A DNA stretch of 29,433 nucleotides from Saccoglossus kowalevskii (GCF_000003605.2 NW_003122907.1:770205-799637), one strand, 5' to 3'. Counted from the first letter of the stretch, positions 1-11,014 are shown. Notes: generated by a model not told the origin, from the sequence alone. Program-made: numbers and translations.

Positions 1-1686
1 AACCAGCCAATCAACGAGTGTAGTGCACAATGATATCATTTTGAAAAAGTTTGAACGGCATTCTATCGACCAATAGAAACCTCTCGTTTGAGTTTGAAAC
101 GTGAAATTCTTAAATATTTATAAAAAATCAATAGAATGGGTTTATTGTATGGGTTTATAAACAAAACCGATTGTGACGCCGGGAAATTAAAAACAAATTA
201 TCCAGGAAAATATATTTTTGCCCATGCAGAGATAATTTATAAAATTAACTTTTGATAATTTGTTTCCGATTTAATCCACATAATGTCTTCAAGATAGTAT
301 AGTATATATTTTAGTATAACGGGCTTATAATTTGGGGAGTGAATTTAGATAAAAAAAAACATCTGCACACTGTAAATTGTTAATAAAAACAATCTTAAGC
401 CAAATTTACATAAATATATTTATAAGAACATACCCCGGGCATACTTAACAGTAAAAATTAAAAAAACAAAATTACATCAAGATCGGATGAAATAAAATGT
501 AGCGTGAAAGAAAAATATAATTTTCACAGTGGTTCTACAATTCCCTACACACACACACTCGCAATTTCTAATTGTCAACCCTTGACCCCTAGCATGCTGT
601 AACGTGACGATCACTGTTGGTTATCAAGTCCTGGTAGGTGCTTTGATAAGAGTAAAATTGAGTTAGATTAAATACGTAACGCACTTTTCGTTACATTGCC
701 TAATATTTAGTAATCACTTTTTAGAAGTTATCCCCACTTCGTTGTATTCCTTAATTTTCCGCATGAAATGTTTTCCAATTACACGTTGTACGAACACGTG
801 CAGATCGATAGGTCATAGGATTATAGTGCTGTGTTTTAAAGTCAAAGCGTAGGCACCCTGTAACGATAATATGCTGGTAATACATACACATAAACATGAT
901 ACTGGTTAAGTTTAACATTTAAGTTAGAATGACGTATTTCTTTGACGTATTGTTCCTATCTGAAAAGAGACATTATTATTATCTTTTCACCCGAACATGC
1001 GGTGTATGAATAGTCCAGTAAGAGTTGAAAAGCGTTTAGTTATAATCAACATTAACGTCAATATTAGTGAGCAATATGACTCCTCAACATTCACAATGAA
1101 GCCGACTCTCAGTATTAACGTCAGACGGATTTAGTGCCTGTGAATAAGTGGAGTAGAAAATGAAAATATAATGACTTTAAATTAACAAATACAATCAGGC
1201 AATCTTTCCAAAAAGGGTCTTTTGCAATTGTTTTCGTTGCTACGTTCATGGCGATACCATTGTACTTTACAAGGGCATTATGCATTATGAGTTCAAAATA
1301 ATTTCAATGTGTTGATGGGCATACCATGGATTACACTAAGCGTCATATCACTGACCGTGATATCGTCGAACTTCATATCCGTATGACTCTGAACGAAAAT
1401 ATATAAGGCTAAAAATTGGATCTGTTTCTTGGTGTTGCTCGAAAAAAGCAGGTCTTTTTTTCGGCGTAATAACAAGGTTATTAAACATATAAGTTTATTG
1501 TGAAGTGAGCAATAGACGGAACATTGTTGCTATTCCATGAACGGTCTTCATGTGTAAGTTGCCATGGTTTCTCACACATACGTTATATTACACGTGAGTT
1601 TCGATACATTTGAATTAGCATGCAATATATTTGAAATGTGTTTAATCAGCGATCATGAACAACATCGACTGATATTCAGGTAGGAA
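1..1686. other. Unassigned AT-rich DNA
   Basis: I see no gene here. Two CCAAT-type motifs lie near the left edge (about 6-11 and 70-74) and a short (AC)n run near 549-560. The string TATTAACGTCA occurs near 1111-1121, with a shorter ATTAACGTCAA near 1051, but too little is shared to call a repeat. An AATAAA on the minus strand (plus-strand TTTATT near 1492) could serve as a polyadenylation signal for the candidate exon that ends at 1687. Confidence 0.5.
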
Positions 1687-1929
1687 TCATAAATAGGCGT
1701 TTTCTTTGATTTTCAGGAATAGCGCTAAACATAATACAGTCACAATGAACAATGGTACATAGATAGATTTCATGTAACCATTACTTAATTCGAAAAAAAG
1801 GCTGTTTTTGCAGCAATGAGACAAAGTGGATGTGACAGACATCAGCGAAAGTAGACAGCCGAGAATTACATTAGATGCCACCAATTGCGAAAGGTTATAC
1901 TCCCCTTGAATTGCCACACGCAAAGATAG
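1687..1929 (-). CDS. Candidate last coding exon of a multi-pass membrane protein
   Basis: On the minus strand an 80-codon frame ends in TGA at 1687. It has no ATG at its beginning; it opens just after TAACATAG preceded by a pyrimidine-rich TCTTCCCT, which reads as a splice acceptor with the exon starting at 1929 in phase 0. The peptide has two clear hydrophobic segments, about residues 16-36 (starting LVASNVILGC) and 54-71 (starting IYVPLFIVTV), split by a short polar loop with a Cys pair, and ends in a charged tail (KIKENAYL). This is what the last two helices of a carrier or receptor would look like. A minus-strand AATAAA lies about 190 bases downstream. I do not recognise the family and saw no convincing upstream exon. 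Open frames of this length occur by chance in AT-rich DNA, so the call rests on the helices plus the acceptor. Confidence 0.27.
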   Translation of the reverse strand, partial: LSLRVAIQGEYNLSQLVASNVILGCLLSLMSVTSTLSHCCKNSLFFELSNGYMKSIYVPLFIVTVLCLALFLKIKENAYL

Positions 1930-2586
1930 CTATGTTAGGGAAGATATGATTTCAAATAAAGGTTATCTCGCACATGTCAACGAGTCCTTGTGAGGATTGT
2001 TTTGTTTTTTTGTTTTTTTTGGGGGGGAGTAGATTTTGACAGGAAAATCCATAAATATATTAAGAATAATTCATTTCAAAATCTAATAGATATGCACAAA
2101 AAAGAATTTTCATAATCACCGATTATACAAAAATAAATTACAGAAAAAAATAACTTGGTGTAGACAACAACAAAACTATAAATGAACCTGTTACAATACA
2201 TGGTAGATAAAATAACTTGTCGAATTAAGATATAAATAAATAAAAATTTTAAGTGTTGTTGTTAAAACAACAAATACGTGCCAAAAGAATTTAATTTTTG
2301 TGACAGAAACCAAAGATCAATGAACCATTTAACATACTATTATACATATTATGTGATGATTAGTTCTCTGTATTGATTATATTATCAGCCATTTAAAACA
2401 ATATAATTCTTTAAGCCTGAGTATTTTTTACAGATTAAAGCTGAGCCACAAAATGTGGTATATTAATTCCGAAAGCAAATGAATAAATTTCGATTGTCTA
2501 AGAAAAGGCACAGACGTTTAATCTGTTATTTGTTTTGTTTTTTACTTTAAATTTTATGAACTACCAATGACAGGACGATTTTTTTG

Positions 2587-2680
2587 CACTACTGGTATCA
2601 CCTGAGCGAAGCGAAACGACTACTCAGCATAGTATCAATAGTGGTCGTTTCGCTCAGCTCATATGTTACCGGTAGTAATG
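2587..2680. mobile_element. Foldback (long hairpin) element, MITE-like
   Basis: Two arms of about 37-40 bases pair across a 17-base loop. The left arm begins CACTACTGGTATCA and contains GCGAAACGACTAC; the right arm is its imperfect reverse complement (GTGGTCGTTTCGC ... TAGTAATG). The inner 12-13 base pairs match except one, and the outer part carries small gaps. Such a long stem is far beyond chance and typical of foldback MITEs. No clear target-site duplication is visible, so the superfamily is unassigned. It could also be a transcribed hairpin. Confidence 0.6.
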
Positions 2681-5030
2681 TCATGTTAAAGTAAATCACC
2701 CCAGGCATGTCAACCATTTTTTTAAATAGGAATACAATTTAACTGAACGCAGATCAGACTTGTATTTGGATTGTGCATCTTTGTAAACTACTTGCATATG
2801 GTTTACAGGAATATAAATAGAAGCATGTAGATTGTCATCAATCACACCGCCAAAAATAATATCGTCTTATTATTAGTAAATTGTCACCCAAACTTAGAAG
2901 AACTGCATAAATGCAATCTGGTGACACCCCCCCTTACATGCATACACATTTACATATAACATAGCTTGAAATCATGACACGTACTGAATCTCAAGAAAAA
3001 TCACCTAAGTGAAATCAATATTGCATGAAATGCTGCAGGCATTCAATATATGAGGTAGTGTCAAAGATTGGTCTGAAATCACCTTATATTTCAATACAAG
3101 GGAATGGGTGTTGTAAATTAAGTATTTGTTGTTATTATAGAGAAAGTGAACTGTAAAATACGTTACTTAACTAGTATTGTATTTATCATAACCGTATTTC
3201 TCTTAATAATGCGTTATTTCTTCCAAGAACATTACGATATTTGTTTCGAATTGAGCTCGAGGTTTAGCTGACTACTTGAATTCAACACTATGCAGGATCG
3301 AATAATGAATAATGTATCCGACGTGAAAAGCTGCGAGTCACTTGAATAACCTCAAATATTAAAGCTAATGAACTCTCACAGTCCATTTCTCTGGTGTCAC
3401 ATAGACGCAAAATGCGTTGAGAAATGTTAGTTTAATAAAGTTTTGAATATTCAAATTTTGCGATTGTATATCACTACTACTCTTGCTTGCCAAAAGTAGA
3501 ACATTTACATAGCCAATTGCAATTGGTGTGCTGGAGTGATACAATGAATACAGGGAAGCGATGTAACCCGTGTACTACTGTGCAACATCTTCTGCACCCC
3601 TTGTAAAACAAACAAATGGCATGTTTCACTGAGAAATAGTGGCGCAGCGAATTACGCCACGCCATTGTTCGTTGTTTATTTTACAATATTCATTTTCAGG
3701 ATCGAAAATTTTGACATCGTTTTAGATTCAGTGTTGTACTTCCCTGAAGGTAGTAATATTTGTTTACCATTTAATATCAGTCAAAATTACCAGAGGGACC
3801 CCGGGAACTATAAGAAACTGTACGCCTAACCTGTGGGATGTCGGCTGGCATTAGTGAATAAAAAGGAATAAGTAAAGCTCCAGCAACCTCACATTGAAAA
3901 AGCAACAACTATTCTCCAAACTGGTGAATTTGTCGTTTCTTTCGTCTGTTTTTTTTTTCATTTTTTACACATAGATCCCAACCAATACCCCAATACCCCC
4001 CCCCCCCCATACAGGATAAGTTTACAGTTATTATAGTTTCTGAGCTCCCATTGTTTTGATTTGCTTTTAGTATAGTCTTGTTCACACAAGTGCAAGTAGA
4101 AAATAGGGTAGATTGTATCATAGAACTCAATGATTTTACCGACGATTTCCAGGTTTACACCACCGCGTACCGACTTTGTATCTAGCTTCCGAGGCTTGAT
4201 GTTGTAATACACAAAATTTCATTGTAATGGGCAAGTGGCGATTATGTTATCGTTTTTATTTGGATCAGGCAGTCCCAGGACTGACATACAGCCTGAGTGA
4301 GCACAATGGATCCCACAATCGATCGTGTCTACGCTGGAAGTCTCAGTCGGTATGAATATTTAGTACGCAACGTATTGTTCAGCGTGATACCAGTTACGCG
4401 CCATGTCATCCTTTCTAAAAGTCACGTGGTATATCGTCTGAGCACGCGTAGTAGATTCAAATGACATACGTTTCGTGGGAGTGCTTCAAAAGGGAAACGT
4501 TTGTCGGTACTTCACTCGAAACAAATGCATACCGTGCACATTTATTAACGGGATATCACACAGACAATAAGTATTGAATTCGAGTTTAATCACAGACATT
4601 TCCCCATCAGTTTAATTTCTAAGCGAGCATCCCCATATTGGCGCGTAGTGTCCAGGTAGTATCACTCGTCCCCTTGGTCAAACACTATATAATTTACGAA
4701 CACTTTCAGGCGGTCGTAATTTATATATTCCAAACAATGTTTGGGAATAACAAAGTAGTGATGATAAATATTTAATAAAGAAAATGATAGACTGTCACTA
4801 CGTACAATTAAAATTCGTATCTATGTGCGACATTTCCACCCGTAAATGAAATTAACCCTAGGTTTGAAAACTATTTTTTGCAAGGGATATCATACTGCTG
4901 CGAATTAAATAATGCTATGATTTATTGTTAATACTACCAGTCATCAGTGCAATTTGATAGCATTACTTTTTAAATATAACTGAACGTTTAAAAATACCTT
5001 ATCTTACTGTTACAATCATTATAGTCACTT
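2681..5030. other. Unassigned DNA with C tracts
   Basis: No supportable gene. Minus-strand frames at 3477-3665 and 3909-4212 lack convincing splice context; the latter spans a 13-base C run (3996-4008). A 7-base C run lies at 2927-2933. The stretch from about 4260 to 4520 is richer in CpG than its surroundings and includes an E-box CACGTG near 4424, but I can assign no function. Confidence 0.4.
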
Positions 5031-5166
5031 CAGCGGCGGGCATCGACCCTCCAAAATCAAGATAAAACCCTTTGTGTCAGCAAAATTTGCCCCTCAAAAT
5101 GCAGGAAATAGCGTTTCTGAGGCATACCCCCCCCCCTTCATTCAAAATTCCGTTCTGCCGCCTCTG
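5031..5166. mobile_element. hAT-like nonautonomous element
   Basis: The left end is CAGCGGCGG and the right end, read on the other strand, is CAGAGGCGG, a terminal inverted repeat of the CAGNGGCGG form familiar from hAT-superfamily MITEs. The element is 136 bp with no coding capacity and holds a 10-base C tract at 5127-5136. The expected 8-bp target duplication is not cleanly visible (left flank AGTCACTT, right flank CACTGTAA), so the ends may have decayed or lie a few bases away. Assignment rests on the terminal motif alone. Confidence 0.45.
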
Positions 5167-6496
5167 CACTGTAACTTTCAGTACTTTCAATTTTGATTGG
5201 GGTACATGTAAATGATTTTTTTTATCTTACAAGAGAACCACACAGCTTCGTTGTGATTTGTCGAACTATACCTTGTAGACAAGTAGTTTATTTTTAATTT
5301 TTTTTATTAAATATAATACCAGTGTCCTATGTTGGTGAGTGGCACTATAATGGACACTAACCACTTTTGAACAAAAACTGACTTCTTGCACAAATCTGTA
5401 AATAGCTGAGTTGTAATATTGCCCTCAGAGGGGGGTTAACTGTACAATGATATTTGTTGGTATTGGAAGTATGCTAATACACGTCTTACTTGACATTTGA
5501 ATTACAACACTGATATGACCTTGATATATATCTGGTTTCATAGTGACATTACTGAAGTGACGTCACATTTGCCCCCAGATTGTCATGTATTTATAATGGA
5601 CTTTTGAGGAATTCCATATCTAATAATGTGAGAATGTAAGCGGTATTTTTAATAACGAGACAAGTTTCAAGTTTCCAATGATTGGTGTGAAGCTAACAAA
5701 TGTCAAGTGTATTTGTCAGTTGCACAACTATAATTGAATGAGATTGTTTATAGTCATAACGGTTTATGGAAGGGAGGTGAAACTCTGTGATATTTGAATT
5801 GGTGCTAAACAATTGAACATACACAGATATACATTAAAAATAATATCATACTAATTAATTCTATATTTCTTGACAAATATCACAATAATACAATCAGCTC
5901 TGCGTAATAAATTAAACATCTAGGTCGTAATCAAGTAGAGAGGTGCTAAACGTCCCAAAAGTACAAAGCGAATCACAATTCGGGAGATATCTATATCACA
6001 GGTCGGAGATTGTTCTGTTGATGTTCTTAGTTCTTAGGGTTTAACAACTCTCAACGGTGAGTGTAAATTGCTAATCGTCTATCACTGAACTTAGCAATAT
6101 TGTCCACGGCACACAATGAATTTGGCAATGACAAATGTTGGATCTTATACCAACTGATTTTCACTTTCACGTTTTCGAAATGATTGCTATATCTAATTCC
6201 TGATACAAATGGGTGTTGGCGGAATGTGTATCTTATTGTTTAAACTCTCAGTTTTTTTCAGATAGAACCATAATTTCAAATTAGCTGAGTATGTTTTCCA
6301 TCTCGGAATAGTTAGCTAATTGTAAGGAAGTGGCGACAAAATGTGGAAAGAGTAAATGCCTACATTGGGTGGTTGACTTTGACACATGCATGCATGTTTA
6401 GGTAATGTGGTGAAATGAAGTGCTATAATTTGATAATTACGTTTATTCTTCTCCTTCATTTGTTTTTACTTTTTACTTGTTTTTTACGGTTAATAT
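5167..6496. other. Unassigned AT-rich DNA
   Basis: No gene, RNA or repeat could be supported. The only structure noted is the 14-base perfect palindrome ACATGCATGCATGT at 6384-6397, near the right end. Confidence 0.4.
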
Positions 6497-6604
6497 TAAG
6501 GTTATAAGGATAATACCTCAAACTATGCATGAAGACAGTAGAGCTGGAGTATCGACCGACGCGCAGCGGAGTGCATACTTTGGGGTATCCTCGTAATAAC
6601 CTTA
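6497..6604. mobile_element. MITE with about 35-bp terminal inverted repeats
   Basis: The left end reads TAAGGTTATAAGGATAATAC and continues into CTCAAACTATGCA; the reverse complement of the right end reads TAAGGTTATTACGAGGATAC and continues into CCCAAAGTATGCA. The two arms match over roughly 35 bases with a few mismatches, leaving a core of about 40 bases that contains ACCGACGCGCAGCGG. The outermost bases are flanked by TTA/ATT, so a TTA or TWA target duplication is possible. There is no coding capacity. The superfamily is uncertain. Confidence 0.55.
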
Positions 6605-8010
6605 TTATTATACATCTTTTCCTTCCAATGATACATCATGTGAATGCCGAAATTCAAAATGTTTAGAACAGAATCAGCGAACTTCTTTGTGCGGAGTCCG
6701 ATAAAACCTATGCGCGTAATTTCCTAATATGGTAGGATCATGAAAATACCTCGTAAAATACCGCAAAATTACGGCACACTATAACTTGTGGCGTTACGGT
6801 GACAGGTGTATAATAATATTATATATTATCTACCCGAATTAGATGATATGTTGTATGATTTTTATGAATTCCTCTAGTTGTATAATAAGTACGAAGATCA
6901 TATTCCAATATGACTGCCCTTCAACACGTGTCCCCCCTTAGCATCGGCCAGCAAAACATATTGCTGTGCACATTGAGAAAGTTCACCGGCAGCAGCAACA
7001 GATTTACAGATTTACCATGATTATTTGGTAAAACAATTTATGAGTGATGCACCGTCTATCAGTATCATTATGTTTTCAGGGTCAAAGCACGGCAGCAAAT
7101 CAATAAATTGCAATTACATGTGACATGAGTAATGAACATACATCAAATACATGAATACATTTGAATATATTATTCGTTCGTGTGTTCTTGAACTTGTAAT
7201 ACAAATATTGAGATTCTGACTACAATAATGTCCTCTGTCCGGGAACAAATAACTAACAAACAAACAGTCAACAGGATATCCCTCTATTCTTCACAAATGA
7301 CAAACAATTCATGAAAACAAAACAGGTACACTTCAGTAAATAGTCTAATCATTAAGAGAAAGATGAAGTGATGTCACGTGTTTCAAAAACATGCTGCCCC
7401 AGATGTGGCGCAAGCCATATATCATGCAGAGTCAATGGTTTCTGTTAGAAATATGAGGTCTACACACGAATTACAACATCTGAGATCATATGTGTAAATG
7501 TGTTATCGTATTTAACCCTAAGCACTTTAGGTCTGCCAAATAGAATGATAACGTTCTCTACAAAAAAAGAAGCACAGTCTCTTTAAACAACCAGTCGGAT
7601 TAAAATCTGATGTAGGTATAGACTTTTCAATTTTGATATATAAATTGTAAATTGTGATTTTATCTTTACTTTGCTATTAAGTTTTATTTTTATATCATTT
7701 CCCGGTCGTCATAACTGAGATGCGATATACACATATCTCACTATTGGCAACGAAAACCAAACAAAAATACCAATATAAAAGTATTTAAAAAATGGATCCT
7801 ATACCTAGATTGGATTTTAATAAGATCGATTAACTGTTCTGCTTAATTTTGTATTACAGTAACTAGCAAAGAATTTCCATATATCTTATTTTGTTAATGT
7901 TACCAAATTTTACATTTACCCAATTGAAAACACATTTATAAGAATCTCGGTCTTGTTTTACATTAAATGTTGTTATGACTAGAACCTCATTGCGGGGTTT
8001 ATAAGATTTA
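6605..8010. other. Unassigned AT-rich DNA
   Basis: No coding or RNA feature could be supported. A TCACGTG E-box lies near 7374-7380. The rest is low-GC sequence with frequent stops in all frames. Confidence 0.4.
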
Positions 8011-8130
8011 TTGACCAGTAAACTAAACTACATTGAGAATATTGTTAATTGGATATATATTACGTATAATGTTAGATTTCCTAAAGCACATTGCCCAGTA
8101 AGCTGAACTACAGTACAATATTAATTTCAC
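8011..8130 (+). repeat. Decayed direct repeat, 80-bp spacing
   Basis: TTGACCAGTAAACTAAACTA at 8011 recurs as TTGCCCAGTAAGCTGAACTA at 8091, exactly 80 bases later, and the similarity continues for about 35-40 bases (GAATATTGTTAATT against CAATATTAATTT). It looks like an old local tandem duplication. Confidence 0.45.
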
Positions 8131-8798
8131 AACCGCATATATAAGTAATTTAAAAATACAATTCTAATATTAGAATATTTGTATCGATAGTCAAAAGCAA
8201 TATTACTAATGCTCCCGTGTGTGGTCTCCTAAGTCCTACACAGCGTTATCTTATCAGCAAATTGAATTCGTTCAAAGAAACGTTATTAGGTTTCTTATGT
8301 ATGAAGAAAAGTGTTTTATATTACGCTGACGTAATTATACCTTTGTGTAACCAATTCAACCTGCTTCCATTGGAAATATGTAGAAATATGTTCACATAAA
8401 TCGTTTCCTAGTACATATATTTGTGTGCATATTTTATTCCTCTGCTCTCATATACCACAGGCTCATTGAACAGGAATCCTTCTGGCAGCCTAAAACACCT
8501 TATACCTTGTGGGCTAATGCTGTTCAATGGAATATCTAACCATGAGACTATTACCATTTTTTGCATTTTTTTTTCCATAAATTTAAAAATAATTAGTCGC
8601 CTTCTTTAGATAATAACTTGTGATTTATTTCACTCGCATTATTGTATATTAAATCATTAATAGTAATTTTGTTTGTGAATGCATGAATTGCGTTTTCTAA
8701 AATCAAATTCATAAAACCTAGACTTACTACTCAGTTTGAGGTTTTTCAAATAATATCGAGATAATGGATATTCTGTCATAATCGTAAAGATCCGTTAA

Positions 8799-8856
8799 TT
8801 GCAATTTTAATATCTTAGGCTAGGGAGTTGCAATTTTATTATATTAGACTAGGGAG
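8799..8856 (+). repeat. Two-copy 29-bp tandem duplication
   Basis: Units 8799-8827 and 8828-8856 are directly abutting, equal in length and match at most positions. Both begin TTGCAATTTTA and end TAGGGAG. It is a recent small duplication with no evident function. Confidence 0.6.
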
Positions 8857-9292
8857 ATCCAATATGTTCAAATTGCACGTATATGAGATACTAGTACTCA
8901 TACAACTGGTTTGTCTCCAAATTTATCTCGTAAAATTCACAGTAGATTTTGACATTTGCTAGTTAATCAGTTAATTTAAAACTGAAAGATCAGTCTGAAC
9001 TGTGAAGTTTTGTGCGCAGATTTAGTATTTCTAAACATTGTTATCAGGTTTTGCTTTACAAGACGGTGACAAGGATTCCCATGCCCTAGTGCGGTAGATG
9101 ACATCTACAGATGTGATTGACATGACTTGTGTATAGGCTGCGTTCAAAGTGTTGGTAATTAAATTGGTATGACGTGTGGTACGTGCAAATATTAGTCAAA
9201 GATATAATGTGATGCAATATGTTGCCTTCCTTCAAACCTAGGAGTCAAAACCCATTGTGAGTGAGTCAAAACCTTCTAAACGCCCTCTCTTG

Positions 9293-9491
9293 CCTGATTT
9301 AGGTCTGGAGCAGACAACCATTCCGGTACCCAATGGAAGATGTTTAGTAATCAGCAGTCTATCACCGCCATATTTCTGCTAGTCGCCTGATAATCTATTC
9401 CGCCACATGCTTTGTTTCCAGACACTTTTTACCAACATCTACAACTAGTTTTACAATGACATAATGACTTCACTGCCCGACCTAAATCAAG
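9293..9491. mobile_element. Inverted-repeat element of about 199 bp
   Basis: The left arm, 9293-9313, is CCTGATTTAGGTCTGG then AGCAG; the reverse complement of the right arm, 9473-9491, is CTTGATTTAGGTCGGGCAG. About 17 of 19 bases match, with one gap. The core has no coding capacity. The size and arm layout fit a MITE, but no target duplication is clear and the arms are short, so chance inverted similarity is not fully excluded. Confidence 0.42.
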
Positions 9492-9580
9492 TCCAAATTT
9501 GCCACCGCAAGGCTGTTATGGCAGTCATCCATTTTCCAACGCACATATAGTCATGAAACATAAGATTCGGCCAATTTTTC

Positions 9581-9913
9581 TCACCTCTGTAAGCAGTTGC
9601 ACTCTGCTATACCACAATGCACTGTCCCATAGCATGTGGTGAACGCACACTTACAACGTCTAGATGGACATGCACAATAAACCATTTTCCGTTCACTGCG
9701 CGATCTCGCGTTATATGTGAAATCGAAGTAAAAACAGGACAAACAAAGGCCATAGCGTTGTAGTGGCGTTATAAATCGCATGGGATTCGACAAACGCGAA
9801 AGTATTTGGGGGATATTTCCACGTTTAATAATGTGCTGTACACATTTGATAATGGTCAATTTCGATAAAGTAAGTGTTTTCAAACGCAATATTTCCCTGT
9901 CAAAGATCGGCAT
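9581..9913 (-). CDS. Cys-rich open frame, possible first exon
   Basis: This minus-strand frame of 110 codons begins at a true ATG (9913) with G at -3. It has a basic, leucine-rich N-terminal half and a C-terminal segment (about residues 77-108) with ten cysteines in pairs such as CAC, CKC and CNC, like a zinc-binding or disulfide-rich module. Just before its stop the DNA reads CAGAG|GTGAGA, a good splice donor, so the frame could be a first exon rather than a whole gene. The DNA 5' of the ATG (about 9960-10000) is CpG-rich, including GGCGCGCG. I do not recognise the protein. It may be chance; composition and donor are the only support. Confidence 0.25.
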   Translation of the reverse strand: MPIFDREILRLKTLTLSKLTIIKCVQHIIKRGNIPQILSRLSNPMRFITPLQRYGLCLSCFYFDFTYNARSRSERKMVYCACPSRRCKCAFTTCYGTVHCGIAECNCLQR

Positions 9914-10138
9914 TTCGATGAGAGTTACGAAATAGAGAAATTCTAGTTAAAAATCAAATCGTTCGATTTATGCGGCAGACGTTCGGCGCGCGTCTTCCAC
10001 GCAACTAGATCTTACAGTTGAACGAAAAATCACATATTGGAATGCTTAACATCATACAAAATGTAGAATATAACTCACAAAAAAAGCTTAGTATAATCAT
10101 GTTCAGTACGATCTACAGGGACAAGATAATGCATGCTA

Positions 10139-10812
10139 CTTTGCGCGCTGACAGACAAGGCCCCCAATGTCACTCTGCTCCTCGTTGCAGTCCTTACTAT
10201 CACACTTCTTAGCTGAGGCCAAAATACTAACTTTGCATTTGTCGAGAGGGCATGGGTGCAAACATAATTTTTTAATTGGAGGAAGCTGTTTGTAGTGAAT
10301 CAGCACTGTTGAACCAGTCAGCTTGGTTTCTTGAAGCCTTTCAAGTGAATTTGTTGTGCACTTTCAGACATGAAACCGGGAGAGCATGTGATGTCAAATG
10401 GTCGAACCAAAGCCTTACATAATGCTCTCTTTTCTGAGATCATTGATTTGCAGGTGTCATTCATTTCAAGGTCACCACTTCCTGGCATACAAAAGCGCTA
10501 TGGGTTGAGGATGTGGCGAAAACCACACTTATTATCTTATCTGACTTTTGTTTTGACAGGCTGTTCAATGGAGGGCTTGGTGATGTAAGCACAAGGCACT
10601 TTGATTAACCTCCAGTGTACTCTTGAAGGCCAAACACATATCAGAGCCCTTATATTAATAACTATAAGCAGGGTAAAAAAGGCAAGGGGTTAGGTCTTAT
10701 CAAGGGAAGAGCCAAAGTAAGAGATGAAGTATTCATCAAGGCAGCGGGGCTAACCAGCTCGGTTATTAAGCATTCTTTTTTGGGGATTCCCGGTGGCCGA
10801 GGGGAAGACGTG
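10139..10812. pseudogene. Island of broken coding-like frames, identity unknown
   Basis: This block has visibly higher GC and fewer stops than its surroundings. On the minus strand three overlapping open stretches follow each other in shifting frames: 10604-10464 (47 codons), 10488-10318 (56 codons from an ATG, start MPGSGDLEMN) and 10363-10139 (75 codons, with KLCLHPCPLDKCK and later Cys residues). On the plus strand a possible 86-bp exon lies at 10368-10453, between TGCACTTTCAG and CAG|GTGTCA, encoding 28 residues beginning MKPGEHVMSNGRTKAL. A 62-codon plus-strand frame runs 10627-10812 and includes GKKGKGLGLIKGRAK. I cannot decide the strand or name the protein. A frameshifted transposon or processed gene remnant seems likelier than an active gene. 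It abuts, and slightly overlaps, the SINE on its right. Confidence 0.35.
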
Positions 10813-11014
10813 TAGTGGCGTGAAGCTAGGCGATTAGGTGCCGTACGCGAGCGCCGGTTCGAGTCACGCACGCAGTACGTGTTTACTATAATTAGACATA
10901 GTCTTTACCTTGCCGTTTATTCGGTGTTATTTGCTTACTTTACAATTGTTAGGTCCAATGCTGCTTGATAGGGTTCTTCTGTCACCCTTTGAGTAAATGA
11001 AATTGAAATGAATG
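10787..11014 (+). mobile_element. tRNA-derived SINE (Ser/Leu-type head)
   Basis: An A-box, TGGCCGAGGGG, lies at 10794-10804 and a B-box, GGTTCGAGTCA, at 10856-10866; both match Pol III internal promoters. The boxes are about 62 bases apart, longer than in most tRNAs but near the spacing of tRNA-Ser and tRNA-Leu with their long variable arm, and GTGGCCGAG is typical of those tRNAs. No mature tRNA can be drawn because the acceptor arm does not pair. About 130 bases of unrelated body follow, then a tail with AAATGAAATTGAAATGAATG, an ATTGAA-type simple repeat instead of poly-A. The short CATTC on both sides is a weak target-duplication candidate. The body may contain one of the conserved SINE domains (Deu, Meta, Ceph and others), which I cannot test. 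Confidence 0.65.

Noticed and set aside
3411..3590. Minus-strand ATG-less frame of about 69 codons running into a hydrophobic-looking peptide
   Set aside because: About this many open stretches of 69 codons are expected by chance in six frames of AT-rich DNA, and no convincing acceptor or donor frames it.
3909..4212. Two overlapping minus-strand frames of 73 and 84 codons
   Set aside because: Both pass through a C13 tract and show low-complexity Gly/Lys runs; no domain or splice signal.
10662..10871. Minus-strand 69-codon frame over the SINE head
   Set aside because: Half lies in the tRNA-like head of the SINE, whose noncoding nature is better supported; the rest is covered by the island entry.
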